A stretch of 64,000 nt of DNA from an uncultured Bacillota bacterium. Lineage in GTDB: Bacteria; Bacillota_I; Bacilli_A; RFN20; CAG-826. Position numbers and translations under genes: made by a program. This document shows, piece after piece, positions 15,280-23,791 of the stretch. The notes under the pieces were generated by a model, which was not told the origin of the DNA, made no database searches, and worked only from the letters and a program-made list of their open reading frames with translations. The stretch covers positions 138,590 through 202,589 of the forward strand of contig CASFDV010000001.1 in assembly GCA_949293555.1 (NCBI GenBank), read 5' to 3'. Numbering within the stretch: the stretch's first letter is position 1; every line of letters starts with the position of its first letter.

Positions 15280-15313
15280 ATCTAAGCCTATGACATTCCT
15301 TTCCTAAAGGAGG

Positions 15314-15319
15314 ATTATA
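15314..15319 (-). promoter_or_regulatory. -10 box of pduL
   Basis: TATAAT on the minus strand gives a leader of about 28 nt to pduL. Confidence 0.45.
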
Positions 15320-15368
15320 CGACCGCCAGGCCGAAAGCGCCCCGGAAGAGACGAGAAAGGAGGGCCTT

Positions 15369-16865
15369 ATGGACGAAAAGGAACGCAAGGACGGGATTCC
15401 CTATCTGCCGGAGGCAGGGGAGGAAGGGGTCTACCTGAGGTCCATATCCTCCGAGGATCTTGCTGAGGCGATACGGAAGAAGGACAAGGGCAAGCTGGAG
15501 CAGGTCCTGGAGCAGGTGAGCGAGGTCGACGTCGGCGCCGCCCTTTCCGAGCTCGACCCTTCCTTGATCATCCAGCTGTTCCGCCTTCTGCCGAACGAGA
15601 CGGCCGCCCCGCTTTTCGACGACCTCGATCCCGACGCCCAGGAAAGCCTCCTGAAGGCGATGACCGGCAAGGAGATCTCGTCCCTTCTCGAGGAGCAGTC
15701 CGCCGACGACGTGGCCGACGCCATCGACGGGGTCCCCGCCAACCTAGTCAAGAAGGTGCTCGACAGCGCCTCCCCCGACATGCGAAGGGACGTGAACCGC
15801 CTCCTTGGCTATAAGGAAGAGACCGCCGGCGCCATCATGACGACGGAATACCTCGAGTTCCGCGACCAGGAGACGGTCAAGGAGGCGATCCGCGTGATTC
15901 GCGAGCGCGGGAAGGACGCCGAGACCGTCTACACCCTCTTCCTCCGCGACCAGAAGAGGAAGTTCGTGGGAACCGTCGACCTCGACGACCTCATCTTCGC
16001 CAATCCCGAGGACAGCCTTCTTTCCATCATGAACGGCGACGCGCCCTGCTGCGGGGTGGACACCGACCAAGAGGACGTGGCCAACCTGTTCCGTCGCTAC
16101 AAGCTGAACGCGATGGCGGTGGTGAACGGCGACGGCTGCCTCGTCGGGATCGTGACGGGAGATGACGCCGTCGACGTCATGACCGAGGAGACGAGCGAGG
16201 ACATCGAGCACATGAACCAGGTCGGCCACCTCGAGGACAGCTACCTAGAGACCCACCCGTTCAAGATGGCGAGGAAATGCGTCCCCTGGATCATCGTGCT
16301 CATCATCCTCGGGACCTTCAGCTCCATGGTCCTTTCGAGCTTCCAGGCCTCGATCGCCGTCCTGCCCGTCCTCGCGGCGTTCGTGCCCGTCGTGACGGAC
16401 ACCGGCGGAAACGCGGGCGGCCAGACCATCGCCCTCATGATCCGCGGGCTCGCCCTCAAGGAATTCCGGCCCCGGGACTACCTCAAGCTTCTGTGGCAGG
16501 AACTGAGGAGCGCCCTGCTCATCGGGCTTGCCGTCTCCCTCTTCGGGTTCCTTTGGTTCACCTTCGAGCAGTACATGGGCATCGTCGCCCTGGACGCCGA
16601 GGAAAGCGCCAGCGTATGGAACGGGCTATGCTGGACGTGGGAGTTCGCCGAGAACGCCTTCCGCGTTTCCGGGGTGCTGGCGCTGACCCTCTTCGCGGTG
16701 ATCGTCCTGAGCAAGCTTATCGCGGTCACCCTGACGATGCTCCCGGCCGCCCTGAAGAAAGACCCCGCCATCGTGGGGCAGCCGCTACTGACCACGATCG
16801 TCGACATCATCGGCCTTCTCGTCTACTTCGGCGTAGCGGAGGCCTTGATCCTCGCCTTCCTCTGA
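15369..16865 (+). CDS. mgtE: Magnesium transporter MgtE
   Basis: A dimeric Mg2+ channel/transporter of the inner membrane. The 498 residues hold an N-terminal MgtE helical domain (about 35-160), two CBS domains (about 165-285, with ETAGAIMTTEYLEF at the junction) that sense cytoplasmic Mg2+, and five transmembrane helices (about 305-498), with VVTDTGGNAGGQ lining the pore. The ATG has AAGGAGGG. It is divergent from pduL across a 90-bp gap. No Mg2+-sensing leader RNA is visible, so gating by the CBS domains is the likely control. Confidence 0.94.
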   Translation: MDEKERKDGIPYLPEAGEEGVYLRSISSEDLAEAIRKKDKGKLEQVLEQVSEVDVGAALSELDPSLIIQLFRLLPNETAAPLFDDLDPDAQESLLKAMTGKEISSLLEEQSADDVADAIDGVPANLVKKVLDSASPDMRRDVNRLLGYKEETAGAIMTTEYLEFRDQETVKEAIRVIRERGKDAETVYTLFLRDQKRKFVGTVDLDDLIFANPEDSLLSIMNGDAPCCGVDTDQEDVANLFRRYKLNAMAVVNGDGCLVGIVTGDDAVDVMTEETSEDIEHMNQVGHLEDSYLETHPFKMARKCVPWIIVLIILGTFSSMVLSSFQASIAVLPVLAAFVPVVTDTGGNAGGQTIALMIRGLALKEFRPRDYLKLLWQELRSALLIGLAVSLFGFLWFTFEQYMGIVALDAEESASVWNGLCWTWEFAENAFRVSGVLALTLFAVIVLSKLIAVTLTMLPAALKKDPAIVGQPLLTTIVDIIGLLVYFGVAEALILAFL

Positions 16866-16978
16866 TATGCCCGCAAAAGGCCGTTGAAAATTAAATTAAT
16901 GGCATTCAACCGCCTTCCCCCGACGCGCTACGGACGAAAAACTCAAAGTCGAATTCGCCATATCAGCCCAAAAAGAGT

Positions 16979-17007
16979 TTGCAAGCGAGTGGCTAGGGTC
17001 CTATAGT
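16979..17007 (+). promoter_or_regulatory. Promoter of tRNA-Leu(GAG)
   Basis: TTGCAA (16979-16984) and TATAGT (17002-17007) are separated by 17 bp. The tRNA begins 11 bp after the -10 box. Confidence 0.75.
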
Positions 17008-17017
17008 AGCGCTCGCC

Positions 17018-17102
17018 GCGGGAATGGCGGAATTGGTAGACGCGTACGTTTGAGGGGCGTATGGAGCAATCCATGCCAGTTCGATTCTGGTTTCCCGCAC
17101 CA
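17018..17102 (+). tRNA. tRNA-Leu(GAG)
   Basis: The acceptor stem GCGGGAA/TTCCCGC, anticodon stem TACGT/GCGTA (one G-T pair) with loop TTGAGGG (anticodon GAG), a class II variable arm and an encoded CCA are present. Confidence 0.94.
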
Positions 17103-17110
17103 GGCAACAA

Positions 17111-17140
17111 GAGGCTCCGGAGCAATCCGGAGCCTTTTTC
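17111..17140 (+). terminator. Terminator after tRNA-Leu(GAG)
   Basis: Stem GGCTCCGG/CCGGAGCC followed by TTTTT. It reaches the stop codon of the convergent regulator gene. Confidence 0.85.
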
Positions 17141-17534
17141 AACGCTTGTCCAGGAAGCGCTCCATGTGGGTCTTGATCGCCTGGAAGCTTTCCTCGGAAA
17201 GGTCGTGCTCGATGAGGCAGGCGTCCCTTCTCGCGTTCTCCTCGTCCACTCCTAAGGAAAGAAGGGCCTTCTCGAGGACCTGGTGGCGCTCGTAGACGCG
17301 CCCGGCGATTGCCATCCCCTGCTCCGTCAGGTAGATGAGCCCGTGCTCGTCGAGACGGATGAGGCCCTTGTCCTCCATCTTCCTGACCGCGACGGAGACG
17401 CTGGCCTTTGAATAGGAGAAGCTCCGGGCGAGATCGACGGAGCGGACGCCTTCCTTCCCCTGCCCTAGCATGAGGATCCTCTCGACGTAGTCTTCCTGCG
17501 ACTCGTGGAAGCTCGTGATTCCTCTTTCGTTCAT
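17139..17534 (-). CDS. DtxR/MntR-family metal-dependent repressor
   Basis: A metal-sensing repressor of 131 residues: an N-terminal winged helix (about 10-70, with SKASVSVAVRKMEDKG as recognition region) and a dimerisation/metal domain; no SH3 domain, as in MntR. Metal ligands by alignment: Asp15 and Glu18 (EDYVE, MntR-like), His84, Glu109 and His110, but Cys106 where MntR has Glu and DtxR has Cys. It therefore mixes manganese-type and iron-type ligands. It faces the feo operon across 117 bp with two palindromes, so iron uptake is the likely target. MntR versus IdeR identity is open. Confidence 0.85.
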   Translation of the reverse strand: MNERGITSFHESQEDYVERILMLGQGKEGVRSVDLARSFSYSKASVSVAVRKMEDKGLIRLDEHGLIYLTEQGMAIAGRVYERHQVLEKALLSLGVDEENARRDACLIEHDLSEESFQAIKTHMERFLDKR

Positions 17535-17564
17535 ACCTTGATTTTAATGGTCTTCCCAACTTCT

Positions 17565-17582
17565 AGTTAGTTCCAACTAACT
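17565..17582. promoter_or_regulatory. DtxR-type operator 1
   Basis: AGTTAGTT-CC-AACTAACT is a perfect 8-2-8 palindrome ending 6 bp before the feo -35 box, and lies 31 bp upstream of the regulator start on the other strand. It resembles the TTAGGTTAG/CTAACCTAA boxes of DtxR-family proteins. Confidence 0.65.
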
Positions 17583-17588
17583 TTTGTG

Positions 17589-17617
17589 TTGACGGGACTT
17601 AGGAGGAGCACTATATT
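17589..17617 (+). promoter_or_regulatory. Promoter of the feo operon
   Basis: TTGACG (17589-17594) and TATATT (17612-17617) with 17-bp spacing. Predicted initiation near 17624 is next to operator 2. Confidence 0.75.
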
Positions 17618-17624
17618 CCGCATG

Positions 17625-17640
17625 GTTAGTCATAACTAAC
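17625..17640. promoter_or_regulatory. DtxR-type operator 2
   Basis: GTTAGT-CATA-ACTAAC is a palindrome with the same half-site as operator 1. It covers the predicted transcription start of feoA, a position suited to repression. Confidence 0.6.
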
Positions 17641-17651
17641 TTGGAGGAAAC

Positions 17652-17870
17652 ATGCCAATCCTAGTAGCGCCGGAACAAACGCCGCTCAAAGTCGCGCGGC
17701 TCTCGATGGACGAGAAAAGCAAGAAGCGGCTCGCCTCTCTCGGCCTCGTGGTCGATAGCGAGCTTTCAGTCATTTCAAGCGGGAAGGAAGGGATCGTCCT
17801 TCTTCTCAAAGGGACGAGGCTCGCGCTCGACCGGGACATCGCCTCCCGCATCTTCGTAAGGGTCCTATAA
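17652..17870 (+). CDS. feoA: FeoA-domain protein 1
   Basis: A 72-residue SH3-like FeoA protein, a small cytoplasmic partner of the ferrous iron transporter FeoB. The core pattern RLASLGLVVDSELSVIS, followed by a short GIVLLLKGTRLALDRDIA strand-turn-strand, is typical. It is the first gene after the promoter and two operators, with TTGGAGG at good spacing. It is 12 nt upstream of a second feoA. Two FeoA proteins with one FeoB is a known arrangement in Bacillota. Confidence 0.85.
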   Translation: MPILVAPEQTPLKVARLSMDEKSKKRLASLGLVVDSELSVISSGKEGIVLLLKGTRLALDRDIASRIFVRVL

Positions 17871-17882
17871 GGAGGAAGGAAC

Positions 17883-18137
17883 ATGGACCAGCAAAGACTC
17901 AGTTCGCTACGCCCCGGGGAATCCTGCCGAGTCCTTCTCGTGGAAGGGAAGGACAGACAGATCCGCCGAAGGCTCTTCGACATGGGGGTAACCCCCGGAG
18001 CCGAAATCTACGTCCGGAAGACGGCACCCCTCGGGGACCCCGTCGAAATCACAATCCGAAACTACGAGCTCACCTTAAGAAAGAACGAGGCGGAGGCCGT
18101 CCTCGTGGAGGTAACGTCCCATGGAAGCGAAAAATAG
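17883..18137 (+). CDS. feoA: FeoA-domain protein 2
   Basis: An 84-residue second FeoA. The pattern LRPGESCRVLLVEG, RRRLFDMGVTPGAEIYV, then PLGDPVEITIRNYELTLRK is closer to canonical FeoA than the first copy. It has AAGGAGG upstream. The reading frame overlaps the start of feoB by 17 bp, implying coupled translation and a stoichiometric complex at the membrane. Confidence 0.88.
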   Translation: MDQQRLSSLRPGESCRVLLVEGKDRQIRRRLFDMGVTPGAEIYVRKTAPLGDPVEITIRNYELTLRKNEAEAVLVEVTSHGSEK

Positions 18138-20421
18138 GAAGATAGCCCTCGCAGGCAACCCCAACTCCGGGAAGACGACCCTTTTCAACAACCTGACAGG
18201 CTCCACCGCGCATGTCGGCAACTGGCCTGGGGTCACCGTCGAGAAGCGTTCGGGAACCTACAAGAACAGGAAGACCGGCGAGAGGATCGAGATAATCGAC
18301 CTCCCGGGCATCTACTCCCTGAGTCCCTACACCTCGGAAGAGGTCATCTCCAGGAACTACATCCTCGAGGAGGCTCCCGACTGCCTCATCAACGTCGTCG
18401 ATGCGACGAACCTCGAAAGAAACCTTTACCTGACCACCCAGCTTCTCGAGATGAACGTCCCCGTCGTCATCGCCCTCAACATGAGCGACCTCGTCCGAAA
18501 GCAAGGGGACGCGATCGATGCGAAGGCCCTCCAGGAAAAGATTGGAATCCCTGTCGTAGAGATCAGCGCCCTCCGCGGGGAAAACCTCGCCCACCTCATG
18601 GAAGTCGTGGCCTCCGAATGCAAAAAACCTCGCAAAGGCACCTCCGTTCTTAAGGAATCGAAGATCGACAAGCTGATTGCGAGCCTTGAGATCACCCTCC
18701 GCGAGAAAGGGGTCGAGCACTCCCTCTTCCATGCGATCAAGCTCGTCGAAGGGGATGAGATCGAATGCGAGATGCATAAGGACCTACTCCCCATGGTCGA
18801 GGAGTTCCGCGAGACCTTCCGCGACCCCACCTTCGGGGATGACTTCGAAGCCTATGTCGCGGATTGCCGCTACAAGGCTATCGCAAGGGACTTCAGCCCT
18901 GCCTACCGGAGAAAGGAGGGCAGTAAGGAGGGCGCCAAGAAGCTCTCCCTGAGCGACCGCATCGACAAGGTGCTCACCAACCGCTGGGCGGGAATCCCTA
19001 TCTTCATCGCCATCCTTTTCGTCCTCTTCCACCTCATCTTCGGGACCGACCTCCTCTACCTCGGCGCGATGGGCGCCTTCGGAGCGGAAGGGCTCGCCGA
19101 CCCCCTGGCCGGCACAATCTGGGAAGGCCTCTTCGTCGACTTCGGCATCAACTCCCCCGGAGTCATCCTCCATAACTTCGTCGACATCATCCTCAACAAC
19201 CTGATACTCGGGAACATCAGCGAGGCGATGTCCGCCGCGCAGGTCGACCCGTGGGCGCAGAGCCTCATATGCGACGGGATCCTCGGAGGCATATTCGCCG
19301 TCCTTGGCTTCCTCCCCGAAATCCTCTGCCTCTTCCTTGCCTTCTCCATCCTCGAGGACACCGGCTACATGGCCCGCGTCGCCTTCATCCTCGACCGCAT
19401 CTTCCGGAGGTTCGGCATCACAGGGCGCGCCTTCATGCCCATGATCATGGGCTTCGGCTGCTCCGTGCCGGCGATGATCAACACGAGAACCCTCGCCACC
19501 GAACGCGAGAAAACCGCGACAATCCGAGTCATTCCCTTCTTCTCCTGCGGCGCCAAGCTCCCGATCCTAACTGGATGCGCGGGGGCGATCGCCCAGTCCT
19601 TCGGCTTCCCCTACGTCGACCTCATCACCGTCTCAATGTACATCATTGGGGTGGTCGCAGCGATCCTCATGCTCCTCCTCATGCGCCACACGACCATGAG
19701 AGGGGAGGCCGCCCCCTTCATCATGGAGCTCCCCGCCTACCATCTCCCTCAGTTCAAGTCGCTGATGATCCATCTCTGGGACAAGACGAAGCACTACGTG
19801 AAGAAGGCCTTCACCATCATCTTCGCCTCGACCGTGCTCATCTGGTTCCTCCAGAGTTTCTCCTGGAACTGGACCTACATCGGAGTAGAGGAGACCGGAA
19901 GTTCCATTCTTGCCTCGCTGGGCCAGCTCATCCAGCCCCTATTCACCCCTCTTGGCTTCGGCTCGCAGATCGGGTCCCTCGGATGGGTGTTCGCCGTCGG
20001 GGCCATCACAGGCCTCATCGCCAAGGAGAACGTTCTCGGAACGTTCGCGGTCCTTGCCGCGATGCTCCTTGGGGGCGCCGCCGATGACTACGGCGAGGTC
20101 GAGTCGGTCGTCGCGATGGTGCAGTCCACCGAGATCCTCTGGCCCGGAATCATCGCCTACATCACTTTCAACATGCTGACGATCCCCTGTTTCGCGGCCT
20201 GCGCGACCGCCAAGGCGGAGCTCCCCAAGGGCAAATTCCGCTGGACGATCCTCTTCTGGCTCGCCAGCAGTTACCTTATCTCCTCGATGGTCTACCTCGT
20301 CCTGTCCTGGTGGTGGACTCTCTTCATCTTCCTCTTCCTCATCGCGCTCCTCGTCCTGGGCATCTGGTACATGAACCAGATCAGGGACGGTAAGAGGAGC
20401 CTTCCTTGGAGGCGGGCCTGA
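18121..20421 (+). CDS. feoB: Ferrous iron transporter FeoB
   Basis: The main ferrous iron permease. The N-terminal G-protein domain carries G1 (GNPNSGKTT, residues 12-20), G3 (DLPGIYSL, from 60) and NMSD as G4, followed by a helical GDI-like domain. The membrane part holds two gate regions, including GFGCSVPAM with the conserved Cys and PFFSCGAKLPI. The 766 residues are a normal length. The ATG overlaps feoA by 17 bp, and the stop TGA overlaps the next ATG (TGATG). Repression by the divergent DtxR-type regulator is inferred from the operators. Confidence 0.96.
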   Translation: MEAKNRKIALAGNPNSGKTTLFNNLTGSTAHVGNWPGVTVEKRSGTYKNRKTGERIEIIDLPGIYSLSPYTSEEVISRNYILEEAPDCLINVVDATNLERNLYLTTQLLEMNVPVVIALNMSDLVRKQGDAIDAKALQEKIGIPVVEISALRGENLAHLMEVVASECKKPRKGTSVLKESKIDKLIASLEITLREKGVEHSLFHAIKLVEGDEIECEMHKDLLPMVEEFRETFRDPTFGDDFEAYVADCRYKAIARDFSPAYRRKEGSKEGAKKLSLSDRIDKVLTNRWAGIPIFIAILFVLFHLIFGTDLLYLGAMGAFGAEGLADPLAGTIWEGLFVDFGINSPGVILHNFVDIILNNLILGNISEAMSAAQVDPWAQSLICDGILGGIFAVLGFLPEILCLFLAFSILEDTGYMARVAFILDRIFRRFGITGRAFMPMIMGFGCSVPAMINTRTLATEREKTATIRVIPFFSCGAKLPILTGCAGAIAQSFGFPYVDLITVSMYIIGVVAAILMLLLMRHTTMRGEAAPFIMELPAYHLPQFKSLMIHLWDKTKHYVKKAFTIIFASTVLIWFLQSFSWNWTYIGVEETGSSILASLGQLIQPLFTPLGFGSQIGSLGWVFAVGAITGLIAKENVLGTFAVLAAMLLGGAADDYGEVESVVAMVQSTEILWPGIIAYITFNMLTIPCFAACATAKAELPKGKFRWTILFWLASSYLISSMVYLVLSWWWTLFIFLFLIALLVLGIWYMNQIRDGKRSLPWRRA

Positions 20422-20615
20422 TGGGCATGGCGATCGGCATCGTCCTCGGCCTTGCAGTCGGGCTCTACCTCCTCTTCCTCCTCGGGAACTACCTGAGGAA
20501 GAAAGCCAAGGGGCTTCCCACTGGGGAATGCTCCTCATGCCATGGGAGAAAGGAGAGGCTCGTCGAGCAATACCGGCGCAAATATGGGGCGAAAAAGGCG
20601 GAATCACACGATTAA
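20421..20615 (+). CDS. FeoB-associated Cys-rich membrane protein
   Basis: A 64-residue protein with one N-terminal transmembrane helix and a cytoplasmic CSSCHGRK motif, matching the small Cys-rich proteins that follow feoB in many Bacillota. The ATG at 20421 shares its A with the feoB TGA, with GGAGG 9 nt upstream; a TTG at 20406 is an alternative. The CxxC may bind iron or assist FeoB, but its role is not established. It ends the operon before a terminator. Confidence 0.8.
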   Translation: MGMAIGIVLGLAVGLYLLFLLGNYLRKKAKGLPTGECSSCHGRKERLVEQYRRKYGAKKAESHD

Positions 20616-20633
20616 GTCCAGATTTGCCTAAGT

Positions 20634-20664
20634 GAAGGGAGGGTCCTGAGGCCCTCCCCTTTCC
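20634..20664 (+). terminator. Terminator of the feo operon
   Basis: GGGAGGG and its complement CCCTCCC form a stem with a short loop, followed by CTTTCCTT. Confidence 0.7.
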
Positions 20665-20675
20665 TTCAGTTTTGC

Positions 20676-20681
20676 TACACT
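20676..20681 (+). promoter_or_regulatory. Extended -10 promoter of ABC-F gene, near-leaderless
   Basis: TGC-TACACT forms an extended -10 element, with 8 nt between the hexamer and the ATG at 20690. No Shine-Dalgarno site fits. Confidence 0.55.
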
Positions 20682-20689
20682 AGCGCGGT

Positions 20690-22222
20690 ATGGCGCTCAT
20701 CGAAGGAATCGACATCGAGTTCAACTACGGGGACAAGGAGCTCTACCGGAAGGCCTCCTTCAAGGTAAATCCCGGCGAGCATGCGGTGCTCGTTGGCGCG
20801 AACGGCACCGGCAAGACGACGCTACTCCGCCTCATCATGGGGGACCTTGCCCCGGACAAGGGGAGAATCGTCTGGGAAAAGAACGTCTCCTGGAGCTATC
20901 TCGACCAGCAGCTGAAGATCCCGCCGGGCATGACGGTCCTCGACTATCTCTACGGGGTCTACGCCCCTCTTTACGAGAAGGAGAAGAGGATGGAGGAGCT
21001 CTACCAGGAAGCCGCCCTCTCCCCTGACTTCGAGGCGATCCTCAACAAGGCGGAGCACATCCGGGAAGAACTGGACGCGGCGAACTTCTACGCCCTTCAG
21101 GAGGAGGTCGGGAAGCTTGTCGACGGGCTCCATATCGCCAAGGACATGCTTGGAAAGGACATCTCGATCCTCTCCGGCGGGCAGAAGGAGAAGGCGATGC
21201 TCGCGAGGATGCTGCTCGAGAAGAGGGAAGTCCTTCTTTTGGACGAGCCCACGAACTTCCTCGACGCCAGCCAGGTCGAATGGCTGGCAGGCTACCTTCA
21301 GGAATACAAGGGCGCCTTCATCGCCATCAGCCACGACGAAGGCTTCCTGGCGAAGGTCGCCGACGTCGTCCTCCTGCTCGAGAACCAGAAGATCGCCCGC
21401 TACAAGGGAACGTACGAGCATTTCCTAGAGGCCCATGAGCTGGATAAGGAGCAGTACGAGAAAAACTACAAGGCCCAGCAGCGATATATCAAGAAGGAAG
21501 AAGCCTTCATCGCCGCCCATATCGTCCGCGCCACGAGCGCCCGCGCCGCGAAATCCCATCGGGCAAGGCTCGCCCACCTCGACAGGATGGAGGAGCCGGG
21601 CAAGGACGCGCCGGCGGTCCGCTTCCGCTTCCCCTTCACCCATGACGTCGGGGAAAAGCCCCTCATCGTCGAGGACCTTGAATTCGGCTACGGAGGAGTC
21701 CCCCTCCTTCCGCCTGTGAGCTTCATCCTCAAAAAAGGAGAGAAGATCGCCGTCATCGGGAAAAACGGAGTAGGCAAGACGACGTTTCTTAAAACGATCC
21801 TGGGCGCGCTCCGCCCTATCCGCGGCGAGTACCATTGGCTGGACGGGACGATCGTCTCTTCCTACGAGCAGGAGGACGGCCTTCCGGAGAGCATGTCCCC
21901 CTTCGAGTACCTCCGTTCCCTCCATCCTGAGAAGACGAACACAGAGCTAAGGACGATCCTTGGTTCCGTCGGAGTCCGGAGCGAGCTCGCGATGCGCCCC
22001 TTCAAGGAACTTTCCGGAGGAGAGAAGACGAAGGCCCGCTTTGCGGCGATGACCCTCGAGGAGAGCAATTTCCTAGTCCTGGACGAGCCTACGAACCATC
22101 TGGACAAAAAGGCCAAGGACGCCTTGTTCGAGGCGATAGAGGATTACCCGGGGGCCTTGATCCTCGTCTCCCACGAGCGGGATTTCTACGACGGCCTCGT
22201 CGACTACGAGCTCGACTTCTAG
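20690..22222 (+). CDS. ABC-F family ATPase
   Basis: A soluble protein with two ABC domains in one chain and no membrane part, the class that acts on the ribosome (translation rescue, regulation or antibiotic protection). Walker A GANGTGKTT (about residue 37) and GKNGVGKTT (about 357), signatures ILSGGQKEK and ELSGGEKTK, and Walker B LLLDEPTNFLD and LVLDEPTNHLD are complete. The linker between the domains is rich in Lys/Arg/Glu helices. The 510 residues resemble housekeeping YkpA/YbiT types more than resistance types, but this is not certain. The start is near-leaderless. Confidence 0.9.
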   Translation: MALIEGIDIEFNYGDKELYRKASFKVNPGEHAVLVGANGTGKTTLLRLIMGDLAPDKGRIVWEKNVSWSYLDQQLKIPPGMTVLDYLYGVYAPLYEKEKRMEELYQEAALSPDFEAILNKAEHIREELDAANFYALQEEVGKLVDGLHIAKDMLGKDISILSGGQKEKAMLARMLLEKREVLLLDEPTNFLDASQVEWLAGYLQEYKGAFIAISHDEGFLAKVADVVLLLENQKIARYKGTYEHFLEAHELDKEQYEKNYKAQQRYIKKEEAFIAAHIVRATSARAAKSHRARLAHLDRMEEPGKDAPAVRFRFPFTHDVGEKPLIVEDLEFGYGGVPLLPPVSFILKKGEKIAVIGKNGVGKTTFLKTILGALRPIRGEYHWLDGTIVSSYEQEDGLPESMSPFEYLRSLHPEKTNTELRTILGSVGVRSELAMRPFKELSGGEKTKARFAAMTLEESNFLVLDEPTNHLDKKAKDALFEAIEDYPGALILVSHERDFYDGLVDYELDF

Positions 22223-22750
22223 CTAGGAAAGCCTTTCCCTCTTGCGGAAGCCCGCGAGGAGGGTGAAGGGACGGAAGGGGATGGACTTCCTCCAGTACTC
22301 GTAGCCGTTCTGGTCGCCGTTATAAAGCGCGACGACCCTCCGATGGGAGGCATCGAGGTCGCCGAAGGTATCGGAGTAGGCGAGGTAGTCCTCGTCCTTC
22401 AGGACCGCAGGGAAGCCGCGGCTCAGCCGCTTCAGTTCCTTTTCATATCCGGAGAGGAGCTCATAGGCAGAAAGCGACTCATGCTCGCTTTTGAGTTCCG
22501 TCCGGAGGGAGGCGATCTGGGCGCCGGCGTTCGTCATCTTCTCGTCCCAGCGGCAACCCTCCCGCTCGAGGAGCTCCTTCCAGGAAAGAAGGACGTCCCG
22601 CATCTCGCTATAGACGACGCTCATGGCGACCAGCCTCTTCTCCAGGCGCGCCCGGAAGGTGAAAAGACAGGCGAAGCATACGCAAAGCATCACGACATAG
22701 ACGAACGCCAGGCAGAGGAGACAAAGAAGGAAGATCGTGAGGCCGTCCAT
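22223..22750 (-). CDS. LemA-like membrane-anchored protein
   Basis: A 175-residue protein with one N-terminal transmembrane helix rich in Cys/Leu/Val (about residues 3-30) followed by a long helical region. The C-terminal pattern VVALYNGDQ, then SIPFRPFTLLAGFRKRE, is like the YN...FP...AxxxGF motif of LemA proteins, so it is a probable divergent LemA. The ATG at 22750 is 9 nt after TATAGT; an in-frame extension would cross the promoter. Its stop abuts the ABC-F stop. Function is unknown. Confidence 0.6.
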   Translation of the reverse strand: MDGLTIFLLCLLCLAFVYVVMLCVCFACLFTFRARLEKRLVAMSVVYSEMRDVLLSWKELLEREGCRWDEKMTNAGAQIASLRTELKSEHESLSAYELLSGYEKELKRLSRGFPAVLKDEDYLAYSDTFGDLDASHRRVVALYNGDQNGYEYWRKSIPFRPFTLLAGFRKRERLS

Positions 22751-22759
22751 ACCGATGGC

Positions 22760-22765
22760 ACTATA
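22760..22765 (-). promoter_or_regulatory. -10 box of LemA-like gene, near-leaderless
   Basis: TATAGT on the minus strand stands 9 nt before the ATG at 22750. Confidence 0.45.
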
Positions 22766-22938
22766 GACGAGTTCGCCCCGACTTCCATGCCCAAGAGCCA
22801 TTTTCTTGAGGCGAAATGGATATTGCCTTGAAAGCCCCTCCTAAGGAAAGAAATCGGAAACTCCGCAGTTCCTCTCCTAAATGGGGAAAAACCAAGGAAG
22901 GCAGGAGTTTCTGCAATGCGCGAACGTATTTCCTTCCT

Positions 22939-22944
22939 TATAAT
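22939..22944 (+). promoter_or_regulatory. -10 box of HAD gene, leaderless geometry
   Basis: TATAAT followed by six bases and the ATG at 22951. Confidence 0.6.
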
Positions 22945-22950
22945 CGGACC

Positions 22951-23775
22951 ATGAAGAAACCGATTGTCGCGCTGCTCTACGACTTCGACAGCACCCTTGC
23001 CCGAAGCGACATGCAGAACTTCGGGTTCATACCTGCCCTCGGGATGACCCCGGCGGAGTTCTGGAAAGAGACGACCGACTTCTCCCAGAAGCACGGGATC
23101 GAACGCACCCTTTCCTACCTCTTCATGATGAAGAGGAAATGCGAGGAGAAAGGCATCCCCATGACCCGCGAATGGCTGGGCGAGATGGGCAAGGAGGTGG
23201 AGTTCTTCCCTGGCGTGCTCACATGGTTCGACCGCATCAACGCCTTCGGCACGGAAAACGGGATCAAGGTGGAGCACTACCTCGTTTCCTCCGGGAACGC
23301 GGAGATCGTCGCCGGCACGAAGATCGCCTGCCAGTTCAAGGAGATCTACGCCTGCGAGTTCCTCTTCGACACCAGGACGGGGCTCCCCCTCTGGCCGAAG
23401 CAGGTCGTCAACTTCACCCAGAAGACGCAGTACTTCTTCCGCATCTCCAAGGGCGTCTATGACGCCAACGACGACGTCGGGGTGAACGAAAAGACGCTCG
23501 AGAGAAGGATTCCCTATTCAAACATCATCTATATCGGCGACGGGATGACGGATATACCGGCGATGATCCTCGCCAAGAACAACGGGGGAAAGTCGATCGC
23601 CGTCTACCCGCAGGGACGGGAGGACAAGGTCGCCTCCCTTGTCCACGACGGAAGGGTGAACTACGCCTTCCTCGCGGACTACACGAAAGGAAGCCGGATG
23701 GAGAAGGCGGTCCAGCTCATCATCCAGGGCGTCGCGATCGCCGAACGGCTTGGGACAGGCGAAGGCCGCATATAG
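22951..23775 (+). CDS. HAD-family hydrolase (phosphoserine-phosphatase-like)
   Basis: A 274-residue HAD phosphatase. Motif I is LLYDFDSTLARSD (nucleophile and acid Asp pair), motif II VSSGNAEIV, and motif IV YIGDGMTDIPAM. A helical cap follows motif I, as in phosphoserine phosphatase-like enzymes. The natural substrate is not deducible. The ATG at 22951 is 6 nt after TATAAT, so the mRNA is probably leaderless; the in-frame extension upstream is rejected because it contains the promoter. ispD starts 17 bp after the stop with its own promoter. Confidence 0.8.
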   Translation: MKKPIVALLYDFDSTLARSDMQNFGFIPALGMTPAEFWKETTDFSQKHGIERTLSYLFMMKRKCEEKGIPMTREWLGEMGKEVEFFPGVLTWFDRINAFGTENGIKVEHYLVSSGNAEIVAGTKIACQFKEIYACEFLFDTRTGLPLWPKQVVNFTQKTQYFFRISKGVYDANDDVGVNEKTLERRIPYSNIIYIGDGMTDIPAMILAKNNGGKSIAVYPQGREDKVASLVHDGRVNYAFLADYTKGSRMEKAVQLIIQGVAIAERLGTGEGRI

Positions 23776-23778
23776 GTC

Positions 23779-23784
23779 TATAAT
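23779..23784 (+). promoter_or_regulatory. -10 box of ispD, leaderless geometry
   Basis: TATAAT followed by seven bases and the ATG at 23792. It spans the 16-bp gap after the HAD gene. Confidence 0.6.
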
Positions 23785-23791
23785 CCCGTCG

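Noticed and set aside
14396-15388. Extended frame running through pduL into the TSCPD gene
   Set aside because: Only the last 90 codons match a family, and they start at a GTG overlapping the pduL stop. The rest is a shadow of pduL.
20690-22222. Antibiotic-resistance ABC-F protein
   Set aside because: The sequence fits general ABC-F proteins. Nothing specific to the Vga/Lsa/Msr resistance groups is evident, and no mobile context is present.
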